From Heliocidaris erythrogramma (Eukaryota; Echinodermata; Echinoidea; Camarodonta; Echinometridae): a stretch of 64,000 nucleotides of DNA. The position numbers and the translations under genes were made by a program. The notes beneath the pieces were generated by a model. The model was not told the DNA's origin. It did not search any database and saw nothing but the letters and a program-made list of their open reading frames with translations. Location: assembly GCA_025617745.1 (NCBI GenBank), contig CM046863.1:9908935-9972934 (forward strand). Direction: 5' to 3'. Positions 1-11,080 of the stretch are shown here, piece after piece (position 1 is the stretch's first letter; every line of letters begins with the position of its first letter).

Positions 1-460
1 TTTCGCTGTTGTTATCATGAAAATTACACGTCTGCGCCAATGCTCGAAGCTCTGTGACGTAAGCCTCTAAACTTTGTCCAGGCTTCTGATGACATGATCG
101 GAAAACAAAAATCTCCATTTGCAGGTTCCGCTTCGGCGAGAAATAGTCACTCAGAACCTTGACTGTATCAGTATATGAGGGGTCGGGAGTAGGGGCAGGT
201 GCGGGTGCAGTGGAAGAAGCAGGGCTAGCTGGCCTCACAATCACACGACTCGTTGACTCGGCATCATAAATATCATGAACATGCTCACCCGCGTAGTGTA
301 GCAGGAGAGCTCGTTTTCTCTTATCATTTGCAATATCCAAGGCAACAAACAAGTTCTCTAGTCGCGATAGCCACTTTTTCCACCGATTAGACACGTCTGG
401 GCGGTCCATTTCACTGTCGAATGATGGGAACAACGGTAGGCTGCCGATACCGCTGGCCAT
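1..460 (-). CDS. Ty3/gypsy-type retrotransposon gag, N-terminal part
   Basis: An ATG on the minus strand (458-460) opens a frame with no stop to the window edge, about 153 codons, so the protein continues outside. It begins MASGIGSLPLFPSFDSEMD and then shows a tryptophan-rich stretch (RWKKWLSRLENLF), KRALLLHYAGEHVHDIY, an Ala/Pro-rich spacer, and LSDYFSPKRNLQMEIFVFR followed by LEAYVTELRALAQTCNF. This order (RW..W, a KRALLLHYAG block, a YF.PK.N....FR block and a L..LA..C.F end) is the capsid-like gag region of Ty3/gypsy retrotransposons in invertebrates. No frameshift is visible in this part. Pol should lie to the left of the window. Codon use is GC-richer than the flanks. I am confident of a gag-type origin, less so of the exact clade. 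Confidence 0.8.
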   Translation of the reverse strand, partial: MASGIGSLPLFPSFDSEMDRPDVSNRWKKWLSRLENLFVALDIANDKRKRALLLHYAGEHVHDIYDAESTSRVIVRPASPASSTAPAPAPTPDPSYTDTVKVLSDYFSPKRNLQMEIFVFRSCHQKPGQSLEAYVTELRALAQTCNFHDNNSE

Positions 461-632
461 TTTGACATGAACACTACACTACTTCAGTACTTGTGTTATG
501 CGAACGCGAATGACACGGCAACAGTCACAGTCCCACACATAGGCATACATGCATAGCGAACATCGACCTAAACTAGTTTCAGCGAACTTTTGATGCGTTA
601 AGTCAGTTTATATGCAAGAAAAATACCTTTTA

Positions 633-645
633 CCTCGTCGCCAAA
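633..645 (-). promoter_or_regulatory. Candidate primer-binding site of the Ty3-type element
   Basis: On the minus strand the sequence TTTGGCGACGAGG lies about 170 bases upstream of the gag ATG, directly after a TGACA that could end an LTR. TGGCGACGAGG-like sequences recur just after the LTR in many invertebrate Ty3/gypsy elements. The position fits a tRNA primer-binding site, but the tRNA was not identified. Confidence 0.45.
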
Positions 646-820
646 TGTCATATCTGCCTATCGACGATAGCTGCAGCATTCCATCAGCTTGATAAGCAGA
701 CAATTACCTGAATAAATCGCAAATTCAGACTATCTTGCATTGTTCATACGCTTGTAACCAAGATCCCTTTATTACCCCAACTGAGGGCGACATTTCACTT
801 TTAACTTCCATCAGCTGTGA
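646..820 (-). mobile_element. Possible 5' LTR of the Ty3-type element
   Basis: On the minus strand, TGTC-starting positions near 820 and 791 pair with GACA at 646-649, giving the TG...CA ends expected of an LTR. An AATAAA word lies inside (about 770). The second LTR would lie outside the window, so the boundaries cannot be checked here. The remaining bases up to 947 hold nothing recognisable. Confidence 0.3.
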
Positions 821-951
821 CAAATTATGTGTAAGCTGTATTAGAATATCACGTTACTACAGGTACAGTGTGTGCAGAAATTTTTTGCTCTTCCTACTCA
901 TGCATCTGGTATATTTTTAGAGCTCTGAATAAAAAATATTGAAAGGGTTAA

Positions 952-1895
952 AGATCACATTGCAAGAAAATCACAAATATGGTAATTAATGTATTACTAG
1001 AAACTGGGAAGCTTACAGATGGCAATCGTATAAGTTGTATGTCAACTGCGTATCTGATGATTATAAAAACAACATAAATAAAAGCTCTTCTAAGCATCTG
1101 GAATATCCGAGGATTCGCCAGAAATATAGCGATGTTTTGATGTCGTCACACTAGGGATCGATCCTGCTTAAGCAGACGACGTCCTATAATGAATGAACGT
1201 AATTGCAATGCAATTATTTATCAAATTATAAAGAGTTTGTTATATTTAACAGGACCTTATTTCACACCATTCTAAAAGGGAAAGTGAAACTGATTCTGAT
1301 AACTAAAACTGTTTGATTGTAAATACACAGGAGAAGGGTCAATGATCAATGAAATAAACCCCATTTTCAAATTGAAAAGCCCTCCGAATAATATCACAGA
1401 TTGTATTCGTTTCCTCTTGAAACGCCGAACATGCCCCGGTGCAAGCAGCTGAAAATACAATGGCGTCTTATTTTGTTTACAAGTGACTGATTCCTTTATT
1501 TTTTTAACGCTGCATTTTTCATCAAAATAATACCATACACGAAGTTAAGAGTGAGGCAACAGACTAACATTAAGACTGATGCTAGTCAAGTAAGAGAAAT
1601 AAGTGAAGAGGAGATGACAAAACAAGCACTGAAAAATGTGTCAGATGTTATGGGACATCGTCTGCTTAGACAGGACTGGTCCTTCGTGTGTCGTCACACA
1701 TCTCAGCAGCGTTCAAGGAGCTCTTCAGCTGCTATATCGGGGGCTGTATTTTACCATTTTATAATTGATAATAATCATTAATTCAAATGTTTCCAAGCGT
1801 TGAATTTGGATAACCTTGTATAATTTATGCCATCTATGCAATAATAAGTATTAAGCCAATATTTATTTTGATGGAATTTTCTTGCAATGTGATCT
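952..1895. mobile_element. TTAA-flanked non-autonomous DNA transposon, copy 1
   Basis: The ends are a perfect 20-bp terminal inverted repeat, AGATCACATTGCAAGAAAAT, with TTAA on both outer sides (948-951 and 1896-1899), which reads as a TTAA target duplication. The interior carries a subterminal inverted motif (CGTCTGCTTA..CAGGA plus GTGTGACGAC) near 1140-1180 and again, inverted, near 1655-1700. No transposase frame is present. A second copy lies inverted at 12046-12973. TTAA targets are typical of piggyBac, but the terminal bases here do not look like piggyBac ends, so the superfamily is left open. Confidence 0.75.
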
Positions 1896-1899
1896 TTAA

Positions 1900-2340
1900 A
1901 GCCTTTTTCCCATATGACTCGCTAAACCACCTCAAAAAATAGCCTCGGCAAAGTAAAAACCATTTATGTGAAAATGAATGGCAAGTTGGGATAAAAAAGA
2001 AAGGATCTGCATGGAACAATCACCCTTTAACATTTTGACTTAAATCCGATTGTGTGATATGAGATGCAGAAACGTGAAGCACTCTATGCTTATGTCATTT
2101 TATTAAGGCTTCAAACGATATACAAAGTACACTGTAGTATTATTTAATTATTGTAATTTATTCTTTAATTTGCAACCTTGGGTCCAAACATGAATGAGTG
2201 ATCCATTTTCCTGTGTACACAAAATAACGAGGACCTTGGGACCATGAAAATTACCTTGTTATATCAGGAATCTCGTTATATCAGAGCTGTTTCTAGTGAG
2301 CTTCCACTAATACTAAACTATTTGTGCCAACTTTCTCCTT
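1900..2340. other. Intergenic, no gene seen
   Basis: AT-rich DNA without a convincing gene. Around 2220-2290 is a diverged interspersed repeat (accttgttatatcagg...ctcgttatatcagag) related in wording to sequence near 45690-45810. Confidence 0.4.
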
Positions 2341-2346
2341 GGACAG

Positions 2347-2442
2347 ATGCCACTAGACAATGCTGAAGTCCTCGTCAACGAAGCCATTGAATTCTGGGAA
2401 AAGGATGGAAGTCATCTGAGACCAGAGCAGTCGGTCACATGA
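2347..2442 (+). CDS. Candidate terminal coding exon of an unidentified gene
   Basis: A polypyrimidine-rich acceptor (tttctccttggacag) is followed directly by an open stretch of 31 codons ending in TGA. It reads MPLDNAEVLVNEAIEFWE and then a short charged C terminus. Codon choice (gtc, ctc, gcc, gag) is coding-like and unlike the AT-rich flanks. No homology is recognised and no upstream exon is visible; the sequence to the left is occupied by transposons. It could be the last exon of a gene that extends beyond the window, an orphaned exon, or chance. Confidence 0.3.
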   Translation: MPLDNAEVLVNEAIEFWEKDGSHLRPEQSVT

Positions 2443-2445
2443 TAG

Positions 2446-2481
2446 TCACATGGTTATCACATGGTTATCACATGGTTATCA
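2446..2481. repeat. Short tandem repeat, 12-13 bp unit
   Basis: The word 'cacatggttat' occurs three to four times in tandem directly after the candidate exon stop. Confidence 0.7.
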
Positions 2482-2730
2482 GGGATGCCTAATGTTAGGA
2501 TACATTCATTACCGTTTCTTCTGTCAGACCATGTATGTAGATGCAAATGATGCAAGCATTCAGATTTATTCAGCATCCTGAATCCATACGGGTGTGAGAT
2601 GCATAGATGGACTTTTTTGCAACAGCCGTAATTTTGAGAATGTCTATGCATTGTTATCTTTTGGACATCGTGAGAAGAGATTTCTGGGTTTTTTTGTTGT
2701 TTTTTTCTGTATATTTCATCAAAATCATAT

Positions 2731-2863
2731 CGGTTCGGTAATGTACTCAAATTTATGCATATTTCTTCTCTGAGCACCTTGTAACGAGCTATTCCATTAA
2801 CCTTGTCAAGAACAACCTTTGTTTGAAAGGTATGTATAAAATTTGAATACATTACCGAACCGG
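2731..2863. mobile_element. Small palindromic MITE-like repeat
   Basis: CGGTTCGGTAATGTA at the left is matched in inverse at 2849-2863, and the match continues with a few mismatches to arms of about 30 bp around a loop of about 70 bases. Sequence 40141-40207 is an inverted relative of the left half, so this is a dispersed family. Confidence 0.6.
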
Positions 2864-2869
2864 TCTATT

Positions 2870-4010
2870 GGAACAAACCTCAAATCTTTCCCTACTTTCA
2901 AATTCAGTTTTTTGTAAAAACTCACTCTCGCAATCTTGTAATAAAGTTGCTCTCTGCCATTTGAATGCAATGATGGCTGTAGCTTGGAACAAATGGGACA
3001 GTTGTCTGGTCTACTGCTTCATCACAGTGACGTTACCGCTTTGGCCAATTTGAAAATCACAAATATACTTGATAGTAATTACAATGTTCTCATATTCATA
3101 ACTGTTTTGTCTGATGTATATATTGCAGTCATGTGTGCTTATTTTGTTAAGTAAATTTTAAATTTTCAGTTTGAATTGTAGAGCAAAAAATTATATCAAT
3201 TTTTTTGCATGAGAAAAAGCTAGAGCTAACATACCAAACCGAATTTTTCAATGATTTGATAATTTTACTATGTATTTGAAAATGTTGATAATTATTAAAA
3301 TATATTCATTGGATCAAGTGAACAATTATTATTATACATATGAATTTTATATGGCATGCAAGTAAGTTTATAAAAAGTATCATCAAATTTTCATTTACAT
3401 CTTTTTATCTGAGATAAAATGCAGAATCAAGATGTTCATGTTACTACTACACTACTACAGTCCCCCTTTTTAAGAATTTGTTTGTAGTTGAAGGCACCCA
3501 TACTGCCTAAGGAGACTGAATTATATTTATTTCACGAATGGTCGTGAATGTTATTGAAGATATTTTAAAAAACGAGAAAATAAACATGAGCATTATTGTT
3601 AAGTTGTTGTGTGAAGTACACTGAGAAAAATGCAAAAGATTAAAAATTCTTCCAATTGTTGGACTTGTCTTATTTGAGTTATTTGAGTTACTAGTCTCAG
3701 TTAATACATGTATATTGTACTTCATTAAAATGACTTAAAATTCTTTCAGCTATTCAATATTACCAAAAATGAATATAGAAAAGCTCATAATACGAGGTCT
3801 CCATTAATGATATTTGTTTATATAGTGATATGTTACTGACTGTAATTACAAGTATATGAATGATTTGAAAGTTATTTGAGTTTTAAATTGAGTTATATAT
3901 TTCTACTACATTGACTAGCTGAGTGATTGAATGTATGTCTTGTTGATTAATTGACAGAATTGATTGCTTTCCTGGGTGATGGAGAAAGTGATTGATTTAT
4001 TAGTTGACTG
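2870..4010. other. AT-rich intergenic DNA, nothing recognised
   Basis: No coding signal, RNA gene or clear repeat boundary was seen. Short frames are AT-driven. Confidence 0.5.
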
Positions 4011-4100
4011 CATGTTTGATCGATTGATCGATCAATTGATTGATTGATCAATTGATTGATTGATTGAATGATTGAATGAATGAATTAATGACTGAAGGAC
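4008..4100. repeat. (GATT)n / GATC-rich microsatellite
   Basis: Imperfect repetition of gattgatt, gatcgatt and gaatgaat words. A run of C follows at 4179-4192. Confidence 0.8.
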
Positions 4101-4199
4101 TAAAACCAAATGTTTAAAACCTTTCTGGGCCTTTAGGTTAGAGGGCTGGTGGGATTCCCTTGTAAAACACTGTGGACACCCCCCCCCCCCCCTTCTCTG

Positions 4200-5040
4200 G
4201 CAGGTGTGGGCCGATGGGATTCCCGAAATGATATTCCCCCGAAAGTTTTACGTCGCGAGCCACCCCACCCCTTACAAACCTGGATCTGCCCTCAATCTAG
4301 GGTGCAAACTCCATGATACCCGCATACCATATATAGTATACTCGTACGAATACTGCCAACTAGCTGATGAGGAGTTGACCGTTGTATTGAGGTCCACCAT
4401 ATTCCATTTTTCAGAGGAGTCAGTGCTGCTCGAGGAAGGTAGACAAAGGTGGATGAATACCAAGAGAGACAGAGAGCGAGAGGAGAGAACAGGTGAAGAG
4501 AATATTTGTAGATATAGAGACAGTGGCTGGGGTCGACGGCAGATAATCCTCCTTTTTTCATTCACTTATTCATTTTCAATCGACAGCATAAAAAACACAG
4601 AAAAATTAAAGTAACAAAAATACAAAGTAGTAAATTTGAACACTAAACAGATAAATACTGGAGTAGGTGGCAGCCAAAAAGGGAAATACCCTTATTATTA
4701 TGAGAGGATGACCCAGAAAAATGTGATATTGTATTTCACAATACAGTTTTAATCAAGTAACAGAAAATATTCATTTCAACGACTAAAAGAACAAAATCAA
4801 GACAAGACATATCAAATCGGAACAGAACAAAACACACAAAAAAATAATAGGTTTATCAATAGATAATACTCATCAACAACAAATAAACGATCAGTGATAT
4901 AGCGTGTGCCCGGTCATTAAGTTGGCACTAGCCACGGGAGGGGATGCCTTGGAGGGGGGGGGGGGGGGGGGGTGGTTGACTGTTTTCCGAGGATTTATAC
5001 AAAGTGGGTAAAGTCCATTAAGTCAACAAGGTCATTGATC
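4200..5040. other. Intergenic DNA with a purine-rich stretch
   Basis: Contains an AG-rich segment (4435-4500), an A-rich segment and a G run at 4955-4971. Open frames on both strands around 4204-4614 overlap each other and have no recognisable protein content. Confidence 0.4.
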
Positions 5041-5046
5041 TATACA

Positions 5047-5363
5047 AGCCCCGGAGGGGGGGGGGGGGGGCACTCAGATATATCGGTGTACACATGCGTG
5101 TCCATGGGTTTTCAAATACCCCCTAAACAGGTTTTATACTTGGATGAAAAAAGACCCCTAAACGAGGATTTTTGCACGGTTTTTCATCATCCAACCCCCC
5201 TAAACGGGTTGGACTCGATCAGATTAGTCAAAAGCACCCCTTTTTGTTGAAAATCAGCGCGTTACGCATTCCACCTAAAAAATGACCCCTTTTACGCGTT
5301 TTCTTGGACGCGCATGTGTACACCCATATATCTCAGTGCCCCCCCCCCCCCCCCCTCCGGGAT
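5047..5363. mobile_element. MITE with about 55-bp inverted ends and poly-G/C tracts
   Basis: The left end (CCGGAGGG, a long G run, CACTCAGATATAT, GTGTACACATGCG) is mirrored at the right end (CGCATGTGTACACCCATATAT, CAGTG, a C run, CCTCCGGG). ATACAA words flank both sides and may be a target duplication. The interior has repeated 'ccctaaacgggtt'-like words. Confidence 0.75.
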
Positions 5364-5364
5364 A

Positions 5365-6238
5365 CAATCTACCTGTCGAGTTCCTTTCCCCCGTATTTCT
5401 TTCTTTCTCTCTATTTCTCTCTCTTTCTTTCAGCTCCTCCCTTCATTCGAACTTTCCACCCTTTTCAGCTTTTCGGGCTGAGAGGGTGCTTATGTCAGTT
5501 TTAAAAATCCTTCATTTCACTTGAAGCCATTTAATTTTGCAATGATAAAGAATATCCTCGAAAAAAAACCACACACACAACTGACGGGTTTGCCGGCGGA
5601 GGGGGTTGGGGGGGGGGGGGGGGATCAGGGTAAAAGAAAACTGAACTCTTCCCCCCCCCCCCCCCGGAATATGTACTGGTCTAAAAAACAATCCTGAAAG
5701 GGGGGGGGGGGGTCACCATAAAACCCAGCCCCTTTTTCAAGTCTTTCTTCTTCTTTGTTCTGAATAGATGTTGAGGGCACAGGCGCGGTCTTTCTTCTTC
5801 TTCTTCCAGTAGTGTGCGTAAACCTCCAAGGAGTATTGTCGCACAGCAGTTGGTTGTCTATCAGCCGATCAAACGTGTCGGGAGAGGAGTGGGGTGGGGT
5901 GGGGTGGTGGATCTGATCGAAGACCGGTCCCCTGTATTGTACATTTCCTAGATCCTCGCCGATATGGTCCTCGACCATGATGACAATGACAACGACAATG
6001 GATTTTTTTATTTTCTTATGTAACCCTTAGTCGGGCATTGAAGAAAATCAAGCAAGTTACATATTACAAGTATACAGTGTCCGGAAATGCTACCCCCATC
6101 CTACATTATACGTTATACATGCAGACAAATACGCGCGTATTAATTAAGCGTTTCAAAAATTTAACTTTTAACGCGCCTATAGACCATTTCAAAACCTACG
6201 GTCAAAACGCGTATGAAAATACGTGAGAAAAGGGAAAC
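5365..6238. other. Upstream region of the secreted-protein gene
   Basis: Pyrimidine-rich DNA with C and G runs at 5601-5625, 5650-5666 and 5700-5712. The last 200 bases before the ATG should hold the 5' UTR and promoter. No TATA box or initiator is clear. Confidence 0.35.
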
Positions 6239-6365
6239 ATGGCTCTCCGAAAAGTTAAGCTGCTTGCTTCTTTCTTGATATTAATCCGTTTGGTTGATTG
6301 TTCTTTTGGAGAGGTGATAAATCGACATGAATTAATCGAAATAACAGCAGAGTTAACTGCCACAG
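6239..6365 (+). CDS. Secreted death-fold-like protein, exon 1 (signal peptide)
   Basis: First coding exon of a three-exon gene whose spliced frame is 157 codons. The ATG has a good context (gaaacATGg). The exon encodes MALRKVKLLASFLILIRLVD and then CSFGEV: a basic start, a hydrophobic core of about 12 residues and a small-residue cleavage zone near residue 22, which is a classic signal peptide. It ends ACAG|gtaggc, phase 1, with 42 codons plus one base. The next exon restores the frame exactly. The product should enter the secretory pathway; its function is unknown. No earlier in-frame Met is needed. Confidence 0.65.
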
Positions 6366-6484
6366 GTAGGCCTAACTTGCCGGGGTGGGGAGGGGGGGGG
6401 GGGGGGGGGGGGTATCATAACTAAAAAGATTGTGGTAATTTAGCTGTTGCTGCTGATGCGGTGATGGTAATAACAATTTTGATA

Positions 6485-6488
6485 AAGG

Positions 6489-6519
<31 letters not shown>

Positions 6520-6752
6520 AATGTGATGATGATAATTATAGTGATAATGTCATGATATTATGCTGGTGAATGATAACGTCGATAGAGTTGGTGAGGATGA
6601 TGATAATTGTGAGGGTGACGATTTTGATGATGTTGAATTGATGGTGGTGATTATGATGATGAATAGAAGTGGTGGTGGTCATGATGATGATGATGCTGAT
6701 GATGATGATGAATAAAATTGATGGTGATGATGATGATGATGACGATGAACAG
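6485..6752. repeat. (GAT)n-rich microsatellite
   Basis: Long imperfect runs of gatgatgat within intron 1 of the secreted-protein gene. They generate His- or Ser/Ile-rich frames that are not genes. Confidence 0.85.
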
Positions 6753-6961
6753 TGGCGCAAATCTATTTTGAAATTCGGGGGGGGGGGGGACACCACATGA
6801 CGTAACTGTCGGAAATGTCTGACAAAAAAAAAAATGGTCTATTTTTCCTCCAAAATTCTCTGACAAGAAAAAAAAAAAAAAAGTTCTTCAAAACATTGGC
6901 CTATCTTCAGGTGAGGGGTGGGGCAGCCCCCCCTGCCCCCCCCCCCTTGGATTTGCGCCCA
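6752..6961. mobile_element. hAT-like MITE inserted in the GAT microsatellite
   Basis: The ends are inverted (GTGGCGCAAATC at the left, GGATTTGCGCC at the right), with G, A and C runs inside. The GAT repeat resumes after the right end, consistent with insertion into the microsatellite. The low-complexity target hides any target duplication. Confidence 0.55.
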
Positions 6962-7038
6962 TGATGATGAACGATGCTTCTGACAATATTATGTCAATAT
7001 TGATGATGATTCCTATAAAGATCTTTTTCCCTCTACAG

Positions 7039-7230
7039 AGTGTGACGAACTTATGGACGCACTTGAGGCCCATTCATTCGACTGGTCTAAGCATCCTATA
7101 GAACACACTCAGGACCAAGACCAGTCATCATGCCTTGACAGACTCGAACACTGGACCAAGGGGGACACTGGTTCTTGGTCCTATCTCTTTCTTGGTCTTC
7201 AAGAGATAGATCGAAAAGAATTAGCCCAGA
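7039..7230 (+). CDS. Secreted death-fold-like protein, exon 2
   Basis: The acceptor ctctacag|AG and donor CAGA|gtaagt are both strong. With the base carried from exon 1 the frame reads ECDELMDALEAHSFDW, continues through an acidic DQDQSS stretch, and ends CLDRLEHWTKG..GSWSYLFLGLQEIDRKELAQ. The pattern CL..L..W...(G/S)W..L...L..I.RK.LA is what helices 4 to 6 of death domains look like; the first half is less diagnostic. Two cysteines (in ECDEL and SSCLD) could form a disulfide in a secreted product. A death-type fold behind a signal peptide would be unusual, because known death domains act in the cytosol. The fold is an inference from pattern only. Confidence 0.6.
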
Positions 7231-8084
7231 GTAAGTGTCTCAAAATTCTCTAATCCAATACCCCCCCCCCCCCCGAAGCAATGAAGAACTAGAATCTGAG
7301 TATATAGGCCTACATTGTATAAAAATTCTACTTGTATAGGCGCATTGTCTCTCATCTTCTCATTCTAAATAAACTTTATAGGCCCTACATTAAAGTGACA
7401 GTAAATTGAAGCTCCTAATGGCGCCATCTTTCAACAGGATTGATAAGTGTCTCAGTACCTCTAAATTTCCCATCATGCCCCATTAATATAAAATAATAGT
7501 TTGAAATATAAAATGTGCCTATTTTCCAAACAGCTGTTTGTCGAAATTCAAAATAAAATGCAATTAATTTTCAAATTATAATCTCAATTTAGCAGTTTAC
7601 TGTAAGGTGGCGCTGTTCAAGTTTTGCCAGTTTAATGCCATTTTAATCTATGTTCCTTTTTTTAATTGTTCAATTTGTATTCGTTTTAAAAATTACTTTT
7701 TTTTCAAAATAATATTGTATTGAGAAATAATCAATGGGATGACAAGACTTCAAAATCAATATACCTGTAAATAAAGTTAGTGAAATAAATAAAACATGTT
7801 CCATCTGAACTATTAAACATACTTTAACATATCTAATATCAGTTTTATGAATCTCAAGATAGGAAAAACAGAAAACAATAACAAACAAACAAAAAAACAG
7901 GACAGCACACAAAAAAATGCGTCCTTGATGTTTATGGTTGCGATTGCTTCGAGTCGATAACAACGCTAACTTCAGATTGATATCAATTGCAAACTCTCGG
8001 AGATATATCGGAGGACCTTGCGATATCAGTTTGAATGGATATAATTATGGTTTAATTGATTTTATTCGTCAAGTACATACATGT
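7231..8084. other. Intron 2 of the secreted-protein gene, first part
   Basis: AT-rich intronic DNA with a C run at 7261-7274. No internal exon or RNA gene was seen. Confidence 0.4.
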
Positions 8085-8089
8085 AGTAG

Positions 8090-8655
8090 GACCAGTGGCG
8101 TATCTAGGGATTATGGCGCCCGGGGCAATGAAGTTGCCCCCCCCCCCCCCTCTCTCTCTCTACGAGTGCCCAAACTTATCTACGTTATTATACAAGCGAG
8201 GAAGCAAATTTTCCATTTTTAATACTAAAAACACCATTTCTTGTGCATCTTAGCCAGAAAATTTTGCAATTGACCACTGCAATTCAACGGTAGAGAAGTT
8301 CAGATTTTGTACATAAATAAACGGTTTTCTATTCACTCACTTCTAAAATTGGGAGCCAAATTTACGAAAAACCTTGAGAAATAGTCCAGAAATTCAGCTA
8401 GGCTACCGAAATTTTAGATTTTTTTTTCAAATGTTGAACCTTTGCAAAATAATGCTGTTCCATAGACTCTATCCTATAATTATGAAACTTACATGATAGC
8501 GAGCAAAGCAACGACAATATTACATCTTTATTTTTTCAAGTTTTAAACCCTTTAAGCTATTTAAAAACTGTATATACTGGGGGCGCAAAATTGAAAGATC
8601 CTGAAAGAAAATAATTATGCCAGAGAGCAAAGCGACCGAGCAATGGGGGTCCTAA
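8090..8655. mobile_element. Degenerate hAT-like interspersed repeat
   Basis: Starts CAGTGGCGTATCTAGGG, followed by a C run. Its distal part (gagcaaagcaacgacaa ... gagcaaagcgaccgagc) is repeated at 61480-61590. Related left ends are seen at 13932 and 34521. Confidence 0.5.
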
Positions 8656-9145
8656 GAACATTGGTATATTGGTATTTTATTAAGAAAGTTCGTTGACATT
8701 GATATCAGTATTTTGTTTTACAATACAAAACATTATACTGTAAAGAAAAGTAACAATCATTTGGAAATGTAATGGAAACAAAGAGAGAAAATAAAGCAAG
8801 TCATAATAGGACTACTCAGATTTAACATGTGACAATTATATAACATTCAAATGGGATATATTGATATAAATAATGAAATAGAAAATCATGTCATACTCAT
8901 ATTCAACATGTTATATAACTTTGTATCAAACTGGATATCATATTGATATAAACAATGTAATAGAAAATCATATGACTAACATGAGACAAATCATATAACA
9001 TATAGGATATCAAATTGGAATATTATATTGATATTAACAATGATTGGGTCAAAACAATATAATCATTGTAAATATTGATAAATCATAGATCGAACTTCGT
9101 ATAATACAGGGCCGTACTATAGTCCCCCTTCATCATAATGTACAT

Positions 9146-10606
9146 CATTAGGTGGTCTGTCGTAGACAGATCACCTCTTAATTTCGTCAGAATTTTCTTT
9201 ATTTCTTTATTTCTTTATTATTTATTTCCACCACTTTCTTGTGAGCGTGATTACTCAAATTCGGCTCACTCAATTTTCATCAAATTTCAGTCAGTTATCT
9301 GGCCTATAAAGGTCAAGTTCTAGGAAACTTTTCAAGGTCATCAGATCATCGTGACGTCATCCAGGCGCCATTTTGTGAAATCACATTATCGATCATATCT
9401 TCATAACGAGTCATCCAAAATGAACCATATTTGACACACATGAACTTCAGGTCAAGGGTCAACATAAAATGTCAACAAAATCCGCGCGCGCATCAAGACG
9501 CGCATGTACGCGCGCGTCAAAATTTAGAAATGCTCAAAATCACTTTTTAAGCAAATTACAGTACAGTTCAGGACATTTTAAGCATTTCAAAATTTTCCGT
9601 CCGTGTGCATCCGCGAGCGCGTTATGCGCGCGCGCAGCGCGTACAGAGCGTAAAAACGCCGTTTTTTCGCATGGTTTGTCTTCCTGACACTATTCTTGAA
9701 AATTTCCAACTATTTACAGTCATTCTCGACCTTCCATAATGCCACACGTGTCAATGGGCATTCTAATGTAAAAAGCGGTAAAAACATGCCTATCTAGAAT
9801 TCGCCATAGCTCCTCAGAATGCGAATTTCTTTACATATTCTGAAAGCCTGTGAGTTGTAGATTTGAATTCATGCAGAATTTTTGCCGATCGCATGTTCTG
9901 ACGTCATCATATTTGCATATGAACTCAAAAATATGGTTTTGAAAAAAATGACGTCATCATTTTTGTATTCATTTGATAATATTTCAGTAATAAGTGGTCG
10001 ATTTTCTTCCAAATTTTGATATGTTATAGCTGAGCCAATTCTCTACAAGATCAATCGCCACCATTTTTCATTTTGATGACGTCATCATAGTGAAATTTTC
10101 AATTAAATATATCTCGTGTCAGAAACATTCAAGGGGGCTCACCTTTCAAGGGCTCGTGTCTTCTCACCCCTAAAAGAAACCACACACGCTTTCCCACCCT
10201 CTCACAACAATACAGATTTATTTTCTTTTTGGTTCCCCCTCCAATTTTACTCCTTTAATACTGATTTTTTTTTATGGGGGATGGGGGGCTTTGGGGGGGG
10301 GGGGGGGCGAAAATGCATTTGCCCCCACCCCTGCCCCCCCCCCCCCCACTTCCGGCGCCTATGATCGTCATTGTTATATGAGCATCTTATCATTGACATT
10401 GTCAACATTATCATGATTGTTATCTTGCACAAATATTATCACATCTTACAATGACCGTTTCACACATTTTTCTACATTCCTGTCCTCAAGAAGCATCTCC
10501 ATTCATGGCATTCTTGACTTCCTATCTTCAGTTTAGTATTTCCCCATTATTATGATCATCCTGATTACAATCATGATCATATACAAATTGAAAGACAGAC
10601 CACCTA
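9146..10606. mobile_element. Non-autonomous DNA transposon in intron 2
   Basis: The ends are inverted, ATTAGGTGGTCTGTC at 9148-9162 and GACAGACCACCTAAT near 10595-10609. The 1.45-kb interior has repeated 'tgacgtcatca' words, a CpG-rich stretch with many GCGCGC words (9480-9660) and G/C runs. No transposase frame was seen. Confidence 0.55.
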
Positions 10607-10680
10607 ATTCGTCCTCATGACGAATTAAATTCTAGTTTTAAATTTTCATTTCATTTTATTTTTTTTTTTTTTACATTCAG

Positions 10681-10835
10681 GGTTCGCTCAAGAAGTATCC
10701 GCTGACGTCATCTCAAGATTACGCTCCATACCTAAGGGTGGGAGAGAGAGAAAGAGAAGGAAGAGAGGAATTATGTTAAGAAGAAAACCGAAAATGACAG
10801 AGAAGCGGAAGAATAGAAAGAGAACGGGGAAGTAG
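10681..10835 (+). CDS. Secreted death-fold-like protein, exon 3 and stop
   Basis: After a long T-rich acceptor (ttttacattcag), the base carried from exon 2 plus GG makes Arg and the frame continues FAQEVSADVISRLRSIPK, then GGRERKRRKRG and a Lys/Arg-rich tail to TAG at 10833-10835. Together the three exons give exactly 158 codons including the stop. The amphipathic start would complete the last helix of the putative fold. The RERKRRKR stretch is a dense furin or prohormone-convertase type site if the protein is secreted; if it is not secreted it could act as a nuclear localisation signal. The purine-rich sequence that follows may have supplied the basic tail. Confidence 0.55.
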
Positions 10836-11048
10836 GATACAACGAGGATGAAGAGGGGAATATCGGAAGAAATAATCGGAGAGGAGGAATTAAGAAGAAC
10901 AAAAATGAGAGTAAGGAAACCGTCACGAAGAACAGAAGAAAAAGAAGAAGAAGATGAAGAAGAAGAGGAATTAAGAGGAAGAAAAGAAGAAGAAGATGAG
11001 GAGGAGGAGGAAGAGGAAAGGAAGAAGAGAGTGGAGGAAGAAGAAGAG

Positions 11049-11080
<32 letters not shown>

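Noticed and set aside
4204..4614. Overlapping open frames on both strands
   Set aside because: No domain, no splice context, purine-rich composition and mutual overlap.
6536..6866. His- or Ile/Ser-rich frames on the minus strand
   Set aside because: Direct translations of the GAT microsatellite.
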